A stretch of 64,000 bases of DNA from Leptolyngbya subtilissima AS-A7 (lineage in GTDB: Bacteria > Cyanobacteriota > Cyanobacteriia > Phormidesmidales > Phormidesmidaceae): positions 248,001-312,000 of the forward strand of contig NZ_JAMPKY010000007.1 of NCBI RefSeq assembly GCF_039962255.1, written 5' to 3'. Below are positions 16,180-23,880 of this stretch, piece by piece (within the stretch, counting starts at the first letter, position 1; every line of letters begins with the position of its first letter). The notes beneath the pieces were generated by a model. That model ran no database searches. It had not been told where the DNA came from and saw nothing but the letters and a program-made list of their open reading frames with translations. The position numbers and the translations under genes were made by a program.

Positions 16180-17370
16180 TTAAACAGGCGGCACAACCGG
16201 CAGATCTGACACTTCGTTGATCTGCTCTAAACTGCGGCTTCTAAACTCAGTCTGGGTCAAAAAGCGAAAGGTTTCCTGATACATGGGCTTCCAGTATTCG
16301 TTGCTCATGTTTTGGCTCACCTCTGTCGGGTCAACCATCGGGTGGGGCACCAAAGCCTCGCTGGGGAAAGTGTACAGGTAGTGGTTGTCGTAGCGCTTGA
16401 ACATTGAGGGCTGACTGAGAGACTGCGCAAATTTTTGGTTGGTTCGTAGGTCAGCGGCATCTTCGTTTTCGGTCAAAATCATCAGCGTTGGCTGGGGCCA
16501 CAGGGCTGCGATGTTGTCTTTACTTTGCACAAACGCGCCAAACCGATTGGCGGCCGTAAAACAGCCCAACGGAAACCGTAGTTCATCCCAACCAAATTCT
16601 TTGACATCCAATGGGCCAGCTAGGTTGATGTAGCGCTCGCGGGTTTCTCCGCCATACACCTCTAGCAGCGGCGCAAAGGCTACCACTTTGGCAACTCGCT
16701 GGGGGTTTTTGGCCCCCAGGGCTAGGGCCACGGCCCCACCAACAGATAAGCCGACTGTATAAATGGGACCAGGTAGCGCCTCTAGCTCAGCCAGGCGAGC
16801 CTGGGCATCGCTTAAGTAGGTCAAGTGAGACGACACAAAATAGCGGTCAAAGTCGGGGTCGTTTTCGCGCTCGATCGCCGCAATAATATCCAGCAGGCGG
16901 GGCTCTAGCTTGCTCAGGCGGGCCATCAGCCCAACCATCTGTACGGGGGTCGGGGTAGCACCCTCGCCAGAGGCTGCTAGGTTGGCGAGGAAATGTTGTA
17001 GCACCGGGTCGGCGCTGACTTTTTCCCGCAGGGGGCTCAAAATTTCGGGCTTGAGGTCAACCTGGGGCCAGTTTTTATCGGGGTTGATATAGGCATGGCC
17101 CGCCAGCGTGGCCTGATACACATTGAAGCCATTGCGAAACAGATAGTCGGCCAGACGCGACATCTGATGGGGTTTGGCACTAAACCCGTGAAACATGAGC
17201 ACCGTTCCCTTAACCGGGGTATCTGCCCCATGAAACAGGTAGTAGGGAAAAGCACCATCTCGCCGGTCGGGACGGGCAGCAATAGTTTGTACGTAGGTGT
17301 CAATGCGCTGCCGCGTAGTCTGGAGCTGATCGTGAGTCGGTGTCGTGGGGCTGGTTTGGAGGGTGACCAT
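16180..17370 (-). CDS. Alpha/beta hydrolase
   Basis: 396 residues. Core strand and oxyanion region KGTVLMFHGFSAKPHQM, nucleophile elbow VGLSVGGAVALALG (GxSxG, Ser intact), a likely acid at LTENEDAAD and a His in RYDNHYLYTF region. A helical insertion of about 100 residues (130-230) separates the first strands from the elbow and probably forms the lid. No signal peptide. Substrate unknown; lysophospholipase-like activity is possible. It is monocistronic by appearance: a hairpin separates it from narM upstream and it converges with dut downstream. Confidence 0.8.
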   Translation of the reverse strand: MVTLQTSPTTPTHDQLQTTRQRIDTYVQTIAARPDRRDGAFPYYLFHGADTPVKGTVLMFHGFSAKPHQMSRLADYLFRNGFNVYQATLAGHAYINPDKNWPQVDLKPEILSPLREKVSADPVLQHFLANLAASGEGATPTPVQMVGLMARLSKLEPRLLDIIAAIERENDPDFDRYFVSSHLTYLSDAQARLAELEALPGPIYTVGLSVGGAVALALGAKNPQRVAKVVAFAPLLEVYGGETRERYINLAGPLDVKEFGWDELRFPLGCFTAANRFGAFVQSKDNIAALWPQPTLMILTENEDAADLRTNQKFAQSLSQPSMFKRYDNHYLYTFPSEALVPHPMVDPTEVSQNMSNEYWKPMYQETFRFLTQTEFRSRSLEQINEVSDLPVVPPV

Positions 17371-17407
17371 GAGCCTAGGGGGTGAGGGCTATATCGTAAC
17401 TACCGTC

Positions 17408-17428
17408 GGAAGGCTAAGGCTGCCTTCC
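17408..17428 (-). terminator. Hairpin after narM
   Basis: GGAAGGC (17408-17414) and GCCTTCC (17422-17428) form a perfect 7-bp stem with a 7-nt loop, 7 nt after the narM stop. There is no T-run, so termination efficiency is uncertain. Confidence 0.4.
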
Positions 17429-17435
17429 CCAGTTG

Positions 17436-17921
17436 CTACAGAGACACTAGCCCAAATTCCGCCAGGGCGGGATAAAAATTGCGGTTTTCGTGACTAGGGC
17501 GGCTGAGCTTGATCAGGGCGAAGCGTTGCAGAGGACGCAGCGATCGCCACTGCTCTAACCCAATTTCAGCCCCAACCGCCTGAGCCTGGGCCTGCACATC
17601 TGTGGGAACGACATCTTCGCTGTGCCAGGGAGGATGAGGGTCGATCGCCAGGGTTGAGGCCGGGGTGCCTTGAACGCGGTGCACCAGCGCCTGCACATAG
17701 GCGGTGTAGGCCACGGTGGAGTCGCGATCGCTGCACTGGAGCTTGGTGAGCTGATCGCGCTCGGCCTCGCTAAACCGATGCCAGTGTTCTAGCTTGAGCT
17801 TGACGCCACAGGTATCGAGCTTAAGGCGCACCTGCATGGGAATGCAGCGCAGCGACTCAACAAAGTCGGCCTCAAACTGAAAGAAATCGTTGGTTTCTAG
17901 CGGTGTGTTGGCCTGGGTCAT
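17436..17921 (-). CDS. narM: Nitrate reductase-associated protein NarM
   Basis: 161 residues, full length. Recognised as the cyanobacterial NarM family by FFQFEADFVESLRCIPMQVRLKLDTCGVKLKLEHWHRFS. NarM is needed for active ferredoxin-nitrate reductase (NarB) in cyanobacteria and probably acts in its assembly. Neither narB nor nitrate transport genes are in this window; instead narM follows the MCE gene by 22 bp on the same strand and may be read through from it. No NtcA site (GTA-N8-TAC) is seen directly upstream. Confidence 0.85.
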   Translation of the reverse strand: MTQANTPLETNDFFQFEADFVESLRCIPMQVRLKLDTCGVKLKLEHWHRFSEAERDQLTKLQCSDRDSTVAYTAYVQALVHRVQGTPASTLAIDPHPPWHSEDVVPTDVQAQAQAVGAEIGLEQWRSLRPLQRFALIKLSRPSHENRNFYPALAEFGLVSL

Positions 17922-17943
17922 AGCTTATTTAAGGGCAACGGTC

Positions 17944-19203
17944 CTAGCGGGGTTGAATTGAATGCACATCGAGGCGGTAGGTCTGCCCCTGGTGGGTAAT
18001 GGTCACTGGAGCAGGGCCAGCTCCAGCCGCTAGTGGCGGAGCAGGGAGGGGGGTAAAGGTGACCCGCTCAACCTGGGCACCAGCGACGGGGGTAAGCGAC
18101 CCGGCCACTTGGCTAGCTTGCTCCAGCTGGTTAGTCAGCGATACCAGACCATTGAGCCCGTTGATCAAATCGCGCAGGTTGCGGCGCAGAACCGGGTCGC
18201 CGGTTAGCTCATCTACATCGGCCATCACCTTGTGGGCACTTTGAAAGACGCTGCGAGCCGAATCTAAGGTTTGCTGGAGCATGACCAGGTTTTCGGCGCT
18301 GTTGAAGGTGCCCGTAATCGAGCGAATATCGGCGGCAGCCACGGCGGCATCGGCGGAGAGGCGCTCCAGGTTAGCAATAAATTGGCCCTCCTGAAAGGCC
18401 GGACCAAGAGTAGTGGTAATGGACTGGATTTGGGTAGCGCTGCGATCGAGATTGGTGAGGGTATTCACCAGGGTGCCCCGGTTAGTAACCACCAGACGGT
18501 TGAGCTCAGTGCCAGTAATTTCAAATTGGGCGGCGGCACTGCTGACATTGTTGGTGGCCCGGTTAGCTGAAGCCATTAGCGGCCTCAGGTCGGTCTGCAG
18601 CTGCCGCGACAGCACAATCAGCTCCGTCGACAGCAGGCTGGCGCTCTCAGTCAGGGTGGTGGCGTTGTCGAGGGTGGTTTTGAGGTCGGCAATCAGCTCT
18701 GGATCGGCAAAGGCATTAGCGAGTCCTTCGGCCGAGCGAATCAATGAGTCATAGCTGGCTCCCACCTGACCGTCGAGGCGATCGCCGTCGCAGATAATCG
18801 TCTGGCCCTGGCAGCCATCCTCTGCCGGTTTAACAGCTAGCTCTTGATCGCTCAGCAACCGCTGGGGGGTGATGTCGATGGTGGTATCGCCAATCAGCCC
18901 CGACTGGTTAACCATAATCACGGCATCGCGAGGAATGCGCAGATCGCTGCTGCCGATTTCCACCGCTACATCTACAGCATTGGCGGTGGGCACAATGCTC
19001 AAGACCTGCCCTACGGGCACTCCCCGATAGCGCACGCTGGTGCCCTCCTGCATGCCCAAGGTGTTGTCAAACACGATGGTAGCTCGGTAGGTCTGACGGC
19101 CCGGGTTCAGCCCCCGCAGCCACAGCACCAGACCGCCGAACAGCCCCACCGCTATGAGAATTAACAGCCCCACCGATCCTTCTCGAATTGCCCTTGCCCG
19201 CAT
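17944..19203 (-). CDS. MCE/MlaD-family lipid-binding protein
   Basis: 419 residues. An N-terminal membrane helix (about 12-30, VGLLILIAVGLFGGLVLWLRG) anchors an MCE domain (about 35-120: TIVFDNTLGMQEGTSVRYRGVPVGQVLSI, LIGDTTIDI). A long helical region with Ser/Thr/Ala heptads (about 160-370) forms the needle-like part seen in MlaD/YebT relatives. These proteins carry phospholipids between membranes together with an ABC ATPase and permease. The ATPase gene is 103 bp upstream on the same strand. AAGGGG lies just before ATG 19203. No permease is adjacent. Confidence 0.88.
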   Translation of the reverse strand: MRARAIREGSVGLLILIAVGLFGGLVLWLRGLNPGRQTYRATIVFDNTLGMQEGTSVRYRGVPVGQVLSIVPTANAVDVAVEIGSSDLRIPRDAVIMVNQSGLIGDTTIDITPQRLLSDQELAVKPAEDGCQGQTIICDGDRLDGQVGASYDSLIRSAEGLANAFADPELIADLKTTLDNATTLTESASLLSTELIVLSRQLQTDLRPLMASANRATNNVSSAAAQFEITGTELNRLVVTNRGTLVNTLTNLDRSATQIQSITTTLGPAFQEGQFIANLERLSADAAVAAADIRSITGTFNSAENLVMLQQTLDSARSVFQSAHKVMADVDELTGDPVLRRNLRDLINGLNGLVSLTNQLEQASQVAGSLTPVAGAQVERVTFTPLPAPPLAAGAGPAPVTITHQGQTYRLDVHSIQPR

Positions 19204-19306
19204 GGTGCCCCTTAATTCAACCGCTCAACGGCTTACTCACAATTTTATTCTCTACCGAATCAGCTCTACCTGAGCCAGGCTAACAGTGGCGCTGGCCAGT
19301 TCGGGC

Positions 19307-20176
19307 CTAATGCACCATCTGAATTGGCCCCTCAACCCGGCCGCTAAAGAACTGCCGCACAAAGGGGTTATCGGTGTCATCGACGGCGGTGACCGGCCCC
19401 TGCCACTGAATTTTGCCCCGGTGCAAAAAGATCACCCGATCGGCGGTACGACGAATGGTGCTGTCCTGGTGGGTGACAATTAGATATGAGCTGCACCCGT
19501 TGTTGCGCTGAATAGCGCGAATCAAATCTTCGATCACTGTGGAGGCGATCGGGTCGAGGCCGGCCGTAGGTTCATCGTAGAGCAGCAGTGCTGGTCGATC
19601 CTGAGGATTTTCAGGATTTGAGACAATCGCCCGGGCAAAGCTCACCCGCTTGCGCATGCCCCCCGACAGCTCTGCCGGGTAGCGGCTGCCTGTACCCGGT
19701 AGCCCCACCATATCAAGCACGTCCTCGACAATCTGGCGAATCTGACGGGCGGGCAGTCGAGAGTGCTGGTAGAGCAAAAACCCTACATTCTCTTCTACGG
19801 AGAGGGAATCAAACAGCGCGGCTTGCTGAAACACCATGCCTATACCCACCGGATCTGGCGAATCTTCGATCAGCCCCTCCCGTCGGTTCCCCTGCACATA
19901 GATCTCACCTTCATCGGGGGATAGTAAACCGGCAATGATTCTTAAAATAGTCGATTTCCCTGTGCCCGAGGGGCCGATGATCGCCACCGCCTCGCCTCGG
20001 TTCAATGTGAGATCGACATTGTCGAGCACTTGGTTGCCGTCAAACTGCTTCGAGATGCCCTTGAGTTCTAGCAGCACCTCATCGTCGCAGCCGTCTGCGT
20101 CGGGCGGTGCGGTGCGGGCAGACGAAGGGATGCCGGACTGCCCTGGAATCGTGCTGGAATTGTGGAGATCGGCCAT
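19307..20176 (-). CDS. ABC transporter ATP-binding protein, Mla/Ttg2A type
   Basis: 289 residues. After a variable 30-residue start comes a complete ABC domain: Walker A GPSGTGKST, Q-loop MVFQQAALFDSLSVEENVGFLL (typical for the MlaF group), signature ELSGGMRKRVSFARA and Walker B LLLYDEPTAGLDP with H-switch VTHQDSTIRRTADR. It energises lipid transport with the MCE protein encoded next. The MlaE-like permease must be elsewhere in the genome. Confidence 0.92.
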   Translation of the reverse strand: MADLHNSSTIPGQSGIPSSARTAPPDADGCDDEVLLELKGISKQFDGNQVLDNVDLTLNRGEAVAIIGPSGTGKSTILRIIAGLLSPDEGEIYVQGNRREGLIEDSPDPVGIGMVFQQAALFDSLSVEENVGFLLYQHSRLPARQIRQIVEDVLDMVGLPGTGSRYPAELSGGMRKRVSFARAIVSNPENPQDRPALLLYDEPTAGLDPIASTVIEDLIRAIQRNNGCSSYLIVTHQDSTIRRTADRVIFLHRGKIQWQGPVTAVDDTDNPFVRQFFSGRVEGPIQMVH

Positions 20177-20498
20177 AGACCTTACCGATGGGAGTACCCG
20201 TGTCTGCTCAGCGGTCTGGTTGCCTAGGGTGGTCGAGCCAAGCAGTTGGGTTTACCAACCATTAACAGCCACTGGGCATATCCATGACTTGACTCTATCA
20301 AATAGCCGCTAAAATCGAAGGCGCTGGTGCTCATCCTATCAAAGGCTGTCTGAAACACCTGGGCAAATTTCGTCCACCCATTGGGAAGTTGCTCGGGATA
20401 GGTCATTTGGGCTAAGTACAACAGCCCGATCGCCCACAGCCCTATTGTCCGCTGCAAACCGCCGCTCAGGTTGGTCAGATCGCTATCGACCTCCTTTC
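20177..20498. promoter_or_regulatory. Divergent intergenic region (lipid ABC transporter / YvcK-like)
   Basis: 322 bp between divergent genes. A 77-codon frame on the minus strand opens with TTG, has no ribosome site and is not accepted. No promoter could be placed with confidence. Confidence 0.35.
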
Positions 20499-21881
20499 AT
20501 GTTCTTAAAACCTTTTTATACGGCTCTGACCAGACTGTTTCGTAAGGTCGGTCGGGAGACGCTAACCCTGGCCCCACCGCGGCGGATCAATCGGCTGATG
20601 TGGTGGCTGGCACCGGGGCTGCTGGTCAAGCGCTGGCTGTTTCTCAGTATGGCTGGGGTGCTGCTGGTTGGAATCGGCGGCATGATTTGGCTCAAGCTGA
20701 CGCCGGTATTTTATACGGGGCGATTGCTGGGGGCGGCGCTGCGGGCCTTTACGACCCACGTGCCCAACTACGTCAGCGGCCCGGTGGGTATCTTGCTGGG
20801 GCTGGGGCTGATTTTTTGGGGCCAGAGCCGCACCGTGGGCGCCATCACTGATGTGTTGATTCCAGGGAATGAGGAGGACCTGCTCGACGCCCTGCTGACC
20901 CAGCGGCGGCTGTCGCGGGGGCCGAAGATTGTGGTGGTGGGCGGCGGCACTGGGCTGTCTAACCTGCTGCGAGGCATGAAGCGCTACAGCTCTAACATCA
21001 CGGCCATTGTGACGGTGGCAGACGATGGCGGCTCGTCAGGGCGGCTGCGGCGCGAGATGGGGGTGCTGCCGCCGGGGGATATTCGCAACTGCTTGGCGGC
21101 CTTAGCGGACGAAGAAAAGCTGCTGACGGAGCTGTTTCAGTATCGGTTTGAGTCGGGCAGCGGCCTGGTGGGTCACAGCTTTGGCAACCTGTTTTTGACC
21201 GCCATGAACGAGATTACAGGGGATCTGGAGCAGGCGATCGCAGCCAGCTCCAAGGTGCTGGCGGTGCGGGGTCAGGTGCTGCCCTCAACCTCGGTGGATG
21301 TGCAACTCTGGGCCGAGCTAGAGGACGGTCGCCGAATTGTCGGTGAGTCAAAAATTACCGAGGCGCGGGGCCGAATTGTGCACATCGGCTGCTTGCCCCC
21401 CAACCCACCCGCCCTAGCCAAGGCGGTCAAGGCGATTGAAGAGGCCGACTACATCGTGATTGGCCCCGGCAGTCTCTACACCAGCATTATTCCTAACCTG
21501 CTGGTGCCCGATCTGGTGAAGGCGATCGCGGCTCGGCAGGTGCCTCGCATCTATATCTGCAACATCATGACTGAGCCGGGCGAAACCGACGGTTTTTCGG
21601 TGTCTGACCACATTCGGGCGATCGACTCAGCCTGCGGCTGCTACCTGTTTGATGCGGTGCTAGTGCAAAAGGTGATGCCCTCCGATACAGTAATCAGCCA
21701 CTACGCCAGGGCAGGGGTAGGGCCAGTGCTGCTCGATCGCGCCGCCATTCTCGACTCAGGCCGCCGCATTATCGCCGCCAACGTGATGGAAGAGAGCGCA
21801 GATCTAACGGTGCGCCACCACAGTGAGCGGCTGGCGCGGGTGCTGCTGCGGTGGTATACGCGCACGCAGCGGCTTTGGTAA
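20499..21881 (+). CDS. YvcK/CofD-like protein with N-terminal membrane anchor
   Basis: 460 residues from ATG 20499. The core (about 140-455) is the YvcK family fold: [63 protein letters not shown] and [19 protein letters not shown], the UDP-sugar/phosphate binding motifs. In Bacillus YvcK supports growth on gluconeogenic carbon and cell-shape control. Here residues 1-115 are extra: two hydrophobic segments ([20 protein letters not shown] and [13 protein letters not shown]) suggest membrane attachment, as in cyanobacterial members. The in-frame ATG at 20445 has no RBS either; 20499 was chosen on the [18 protein letters not shown] start. Confidence 0.88.
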   Translation: MFLKPFYTALTRLFRKVGRETLTLAPPRRINRLMWWLAPGLLVKRWLFLSMAGVLLVGIGGMIWLKLTPVFYTGRLLGAALRAFTTHVPNYVSGPVGILLGLGLIFWGQSRTVGAITDVLIPGNEEDLLDALLTQRRLSRGPKIVVVGGGTGLSNLLRGMKRYSSNITAIVTVADDGGSSGRLRREMGVLPPGDIRNCLAALADEEKLLTELFQYRFESGSGLVGHSFGNLFLTAMNEITGDLEQAIAASSKVLAVRGQVLPSTSVDVQLWAELEDGRRIVGESKITEARGRIVHIGCLPPNPPALAKAVKAIEEADYIVIGPGSLYTSIIPNLLVPDLVKAIAARQVPRIYICNIMTEPGETDGFSVSDHIRAIDSACGCYLFDAVLVQKVMPSDTVISHYARAGVGPVLLDRAAILDSGRRIIAANVMEESADLTVRHHSERLARVLLRWYTRTQRLW

Positions 21882-21891
21882 GCAGGGTATA

Positions 21892-21937
21892 AGGTTTAGG
21901 GGCCGGGATTTAAGATTTAGGGCTGCACCCTAAACCT
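21892..21937. terminator. Inverted repeat between convergent genes
   Basis: AGGTTTAGG (21892-21900) pairs exactly with CCTAAACCT (21929-21937). It lies between the convergent stops at 21881 and 21947 and belongs to the (GGTTTAGGG) repeat type also seen at 27456-27517. Bidirectional terminator or simple repeat. Confidence 0.4.
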
Positions 21938-21946
21938 GTGTAATCC

Positions 21947-22210
21947 CTAAGAAGGATCGGTGTTGAAGCGGCGGCCAACCCAGCCGACAATGCCGCTGGC
22001 GATCGCCCCGGCCATCAGCACGCTCAGAGCAGGCATAATCAGCGGATTCCACAGCGAGTACCAGAGGTCTAACCCGAGGTCAACATTCATGCTGCGCCCC
22101 AGCACGGCCAATAAAAACCAGCCCAGGCTGAGCAACACCAGACCCAGATCGGCTACCAGTACCCAGCTAATCAGGCTAGAGATGCGTTGTGTGATGGGCA
22201 CTTCTTTCAT
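21947..22210 (-). CDS. Small hypothetical membrane protein (two helices)
   Basis: 87 residues from ATG 22210 (MKEVPITQRISSLISW). Two hydrophobic segments, ISWVLVADLGLVLLSLGWFLLAVLG and IMPALSVLMAGAIASGIVGWVG, with a short C-terminal tail GRRFNTDPS. A longer reading from TTG 22276 is less likely. No family recognised. Convergent with the YvcK-like gene. Confidence 0.6.
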   Translation of the reverse strand: MKEVPITQRISSLISWVLVADLGLVLLSLGWFLLAVLGRSMNVDLGLDLWYSLWNPLIMPALSVLMAGAIASGIVGWVGRRFNTDPS

Positions 22211-22307
22211 GGGGTTAAAGCTAAAAAGGCTTGGTGTGAAGGAGACATCGGGGGAGATTAGACTGGCGAGTCGCAATCGCGCTCAGCCCCAATTTTAAGC
22301 CAAAAAT

Positions 22308-22334
22308 AGGCTGCTCTAAGGACTAGAGCAGCCT
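22308..22334 (-). terminator. Strong intrinsic terminator after the 60-residue gene
   Basis: AGGCTGCTCTA (22308-22318) and TAGAGCAGCCT (22324-22334) form a perfect 11-bp stem with a 5-nt loop. Read on the minus strand it is followed by ATTTTTGG, so it should stop transcripts from the small gene at 22410-22592. Confidence 0.8.
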
Positions 22335-22409
22335 AACCAAAAAGACTAAGTATTAACTGATTGATACAAAATTCGCCTTGGCAAGGCAGGTAGCTGGCCT
22401 GGAGTCATC

Positions 22410-22592
22410 TTAAGCGTCAAGATTCTGGATCAGCAGATTGTCGGGGTCAACGTAGTGACAAACGGCATCATCCACGCAAATGAGAGCCCAACCAGAGGCC
22501 TCAATACTGACCAACTCATAGTCAGCATCCTGAACAAAAAATCCTTTGTGATTCCGAGTTTCGGGCTTGATTCCAACGGGGTTCGTAGACAT
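22410..22592 (-). CDS. Small hypothetical protein (60 aa)
   Basis: 60 residues, acidic, soluble: MSTNPVGIKPETRN start, central DYELVSIEASGWALICVDDA, ending LLIQNLDA. GGAGAGC lies about 10 nt before ATG 22592 and a strong terminator follows 75 nt after the stop, so this looks like a true single-gene unit. No family recognised and no function proposed. Confidence 0.65.
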   Translation of the reverse strand: MSTNPVGIKPETRNHKGFFVQDADYELVSIEASGWALICVDDAVCHYVDPDNLLIQNLDA

Positions 22593-23157
22593 GACTAAAT
22601 GCTCTCCAGAAAACAGCGACCAGCAACGGTAAGAAAAGCTTATGGCTTACTTGAGGAAATCCTATCACCGCCTTCATGAGAATTTTATTAAGTAATCTAA
22701 GGCTTTATTGCAGAGAAGCCGTGTAACTGGATGTTACACGGCGATCGCACCCCCGATGTAGCTTGTCAATCCCTTGATTTATCGTTTCCTGATTGCAGAA
22801 TCACATAATTTTTGCCGTCAAAGGAAGATTAACTAAAGTTTTATGAATTCTCTATCAGTTCCGCAGAATCACTGAAAAAACGGTAGAAATACTCATGGGT
22901 TGCGGCGGTTTTCCTAATGTTTATCCGGTTTTTCTCGGATTCCTCCTTAGGTTAGATGCACTCTCGGCGGCGATGTGAATAGTTGGGTTATTAACTTGAA
23001 TTCGGTCGCTGTTGCACAATTATAAATGTTCGCCAAAATCGCACATTCCTCTCCGTCAAACAGCCGCCAACATACCAGAATTGCAAGAATTTGAGTTAGT
23101 GCCCAAAGCCAAGCCCTAAAATTTGGGTGATTTAACTCGATGGATTAGTCGCTTCCT
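22593..23157. other. Intergenic region with a perfect 10-bp inverted repeat
   Basis: 565 bp, AT-rich, between divergent genes. GCCGTGTAAC (22718-22727) and GTTACACGGC (22733-22742) form a perfect palindrome with a 5-nt centre, without a T-run on either side. It could be an operator or a transcript hairpin. No gene recognised elsewhere in the stretch. Confidence 0.5.
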
Positions 23158-23781
23158 ATGACCTCTCCGTGGCTAGGCTGGATTCAGCAACTTCAAGGCA
23201 TTGCCCAAACCGGGCTGCACTATAAAAATCATCCTTTCGACACAGAGCGCTACGAACAGATTCAGGCGATCGCCGCTGCCATGCTCGCTGCCCAAATTGA
23301 CACCGATCCGCCTACTGTTCTGAATTTCATGCAGCAAGAGCAGGGCCACGCCACTCCCAAAGTCGATGTTAGAGGGGTCGTGTTTCGCGATCAAAAAATT
23401 CTGCTTGTGCAGGAGCAATCAGACGGACTATGGGCACTACCCGGCGGCTGGGCCGACATTGGTGACTCCCCCAGCCACGCTGTAGAGCGCGAAATTTTTG
23501 AAGAAGCGGGCCTCACAGCTCGAGCCACCCAGCTACTAGCTTGCTACGATCGCGCCCATCCCCGCCACGGGCACCCGCCAGCCCTGCACCACAGCTACAG
23601 GCTAGTGTTTCACTGTGAGATTACCGGTGGGCAACTTACACCCAGCTACGAAACTCCAGTCGTAGACTTCTTTGGCCCTAACGACATTCCACCCCTTTCC
23701 CTAGGGCGCACCGGACCAGACCAAATTCAGCGCTTCTTTGACTATCTCAAAAACCCCAACCAACCCACCGATTTCGATTAA
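23158..23781 (+). CDS. Nudix hydrolase with N-terminal helical domain
   Basis: 207 residues. Residues 1-60 (WLGWIQQLQGIAQTGLHYKN, DTERYEQIQAIAAAML) match the N-terminal domain found in COG1051 ADP-ribose pyrophosphatase-like proteins. The Nudix box starts at about residue 97, GGWADIGDSPSHAVEREIFEEAG, fitting GX5EX7REUXEEXG except that the first Glu is Asp; the REIFEE metal-binding core is intact. C-terminal VDFFGPNDIPPLS is the usual end of such enzymes. Likely cleaves ADP-ribose or a related nucleotide diphosphate derivative. Confidence 0.88.
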   Translation: MTSPWLGWIQQLQGIAQTGLHYKNHPFDTERYEQIQAIAAAMLAAQIDTDPPTVLNFMQQEQGHATPKVDVRGVVFRDQKILLVQEQSDGLWALPGGWADIGDSPSHAVEREIFEEAGLTARATQLLACYDRAHPRHGHPPALHHSYRLVFHCEITGGQLTPSYETPVVDFFGPNDIPPLSLGRTGPDQIQRFFDYLKNPNQPTDFD

Positions 23782-23810
23782 CCCTCCACCAACTCAACCG
23801 CCCCCACTTT

Positions 23811-23880
23811 TCTACTCCCCTACTCATCCACCCCCTACTCATCCACTCTCCTACTTCCCTCCCTCCTCCTTCCCACCTTT
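23811..23880. repeat. Pyrimidine-rich short tandem repeats (CTACTCATCCACC type)
   Basis: Repeated CCCCTACTCATCCAC units lie between the Nudix stop and the end of the convergent orphan gene; the last copies are inside its coding end and explain its odd GGKEEGGK C-terminus. Same family as the STRR tracts at 5811 and 35509. Confidence 0.65.

Noticed and set aside
20224-20457. 77-codon minus-strand frame divergent from the YvcK-like gene
   Set aside because: Opens with TTG, lacks a ribosome site, and overlaps the opposite gene's upstream region.
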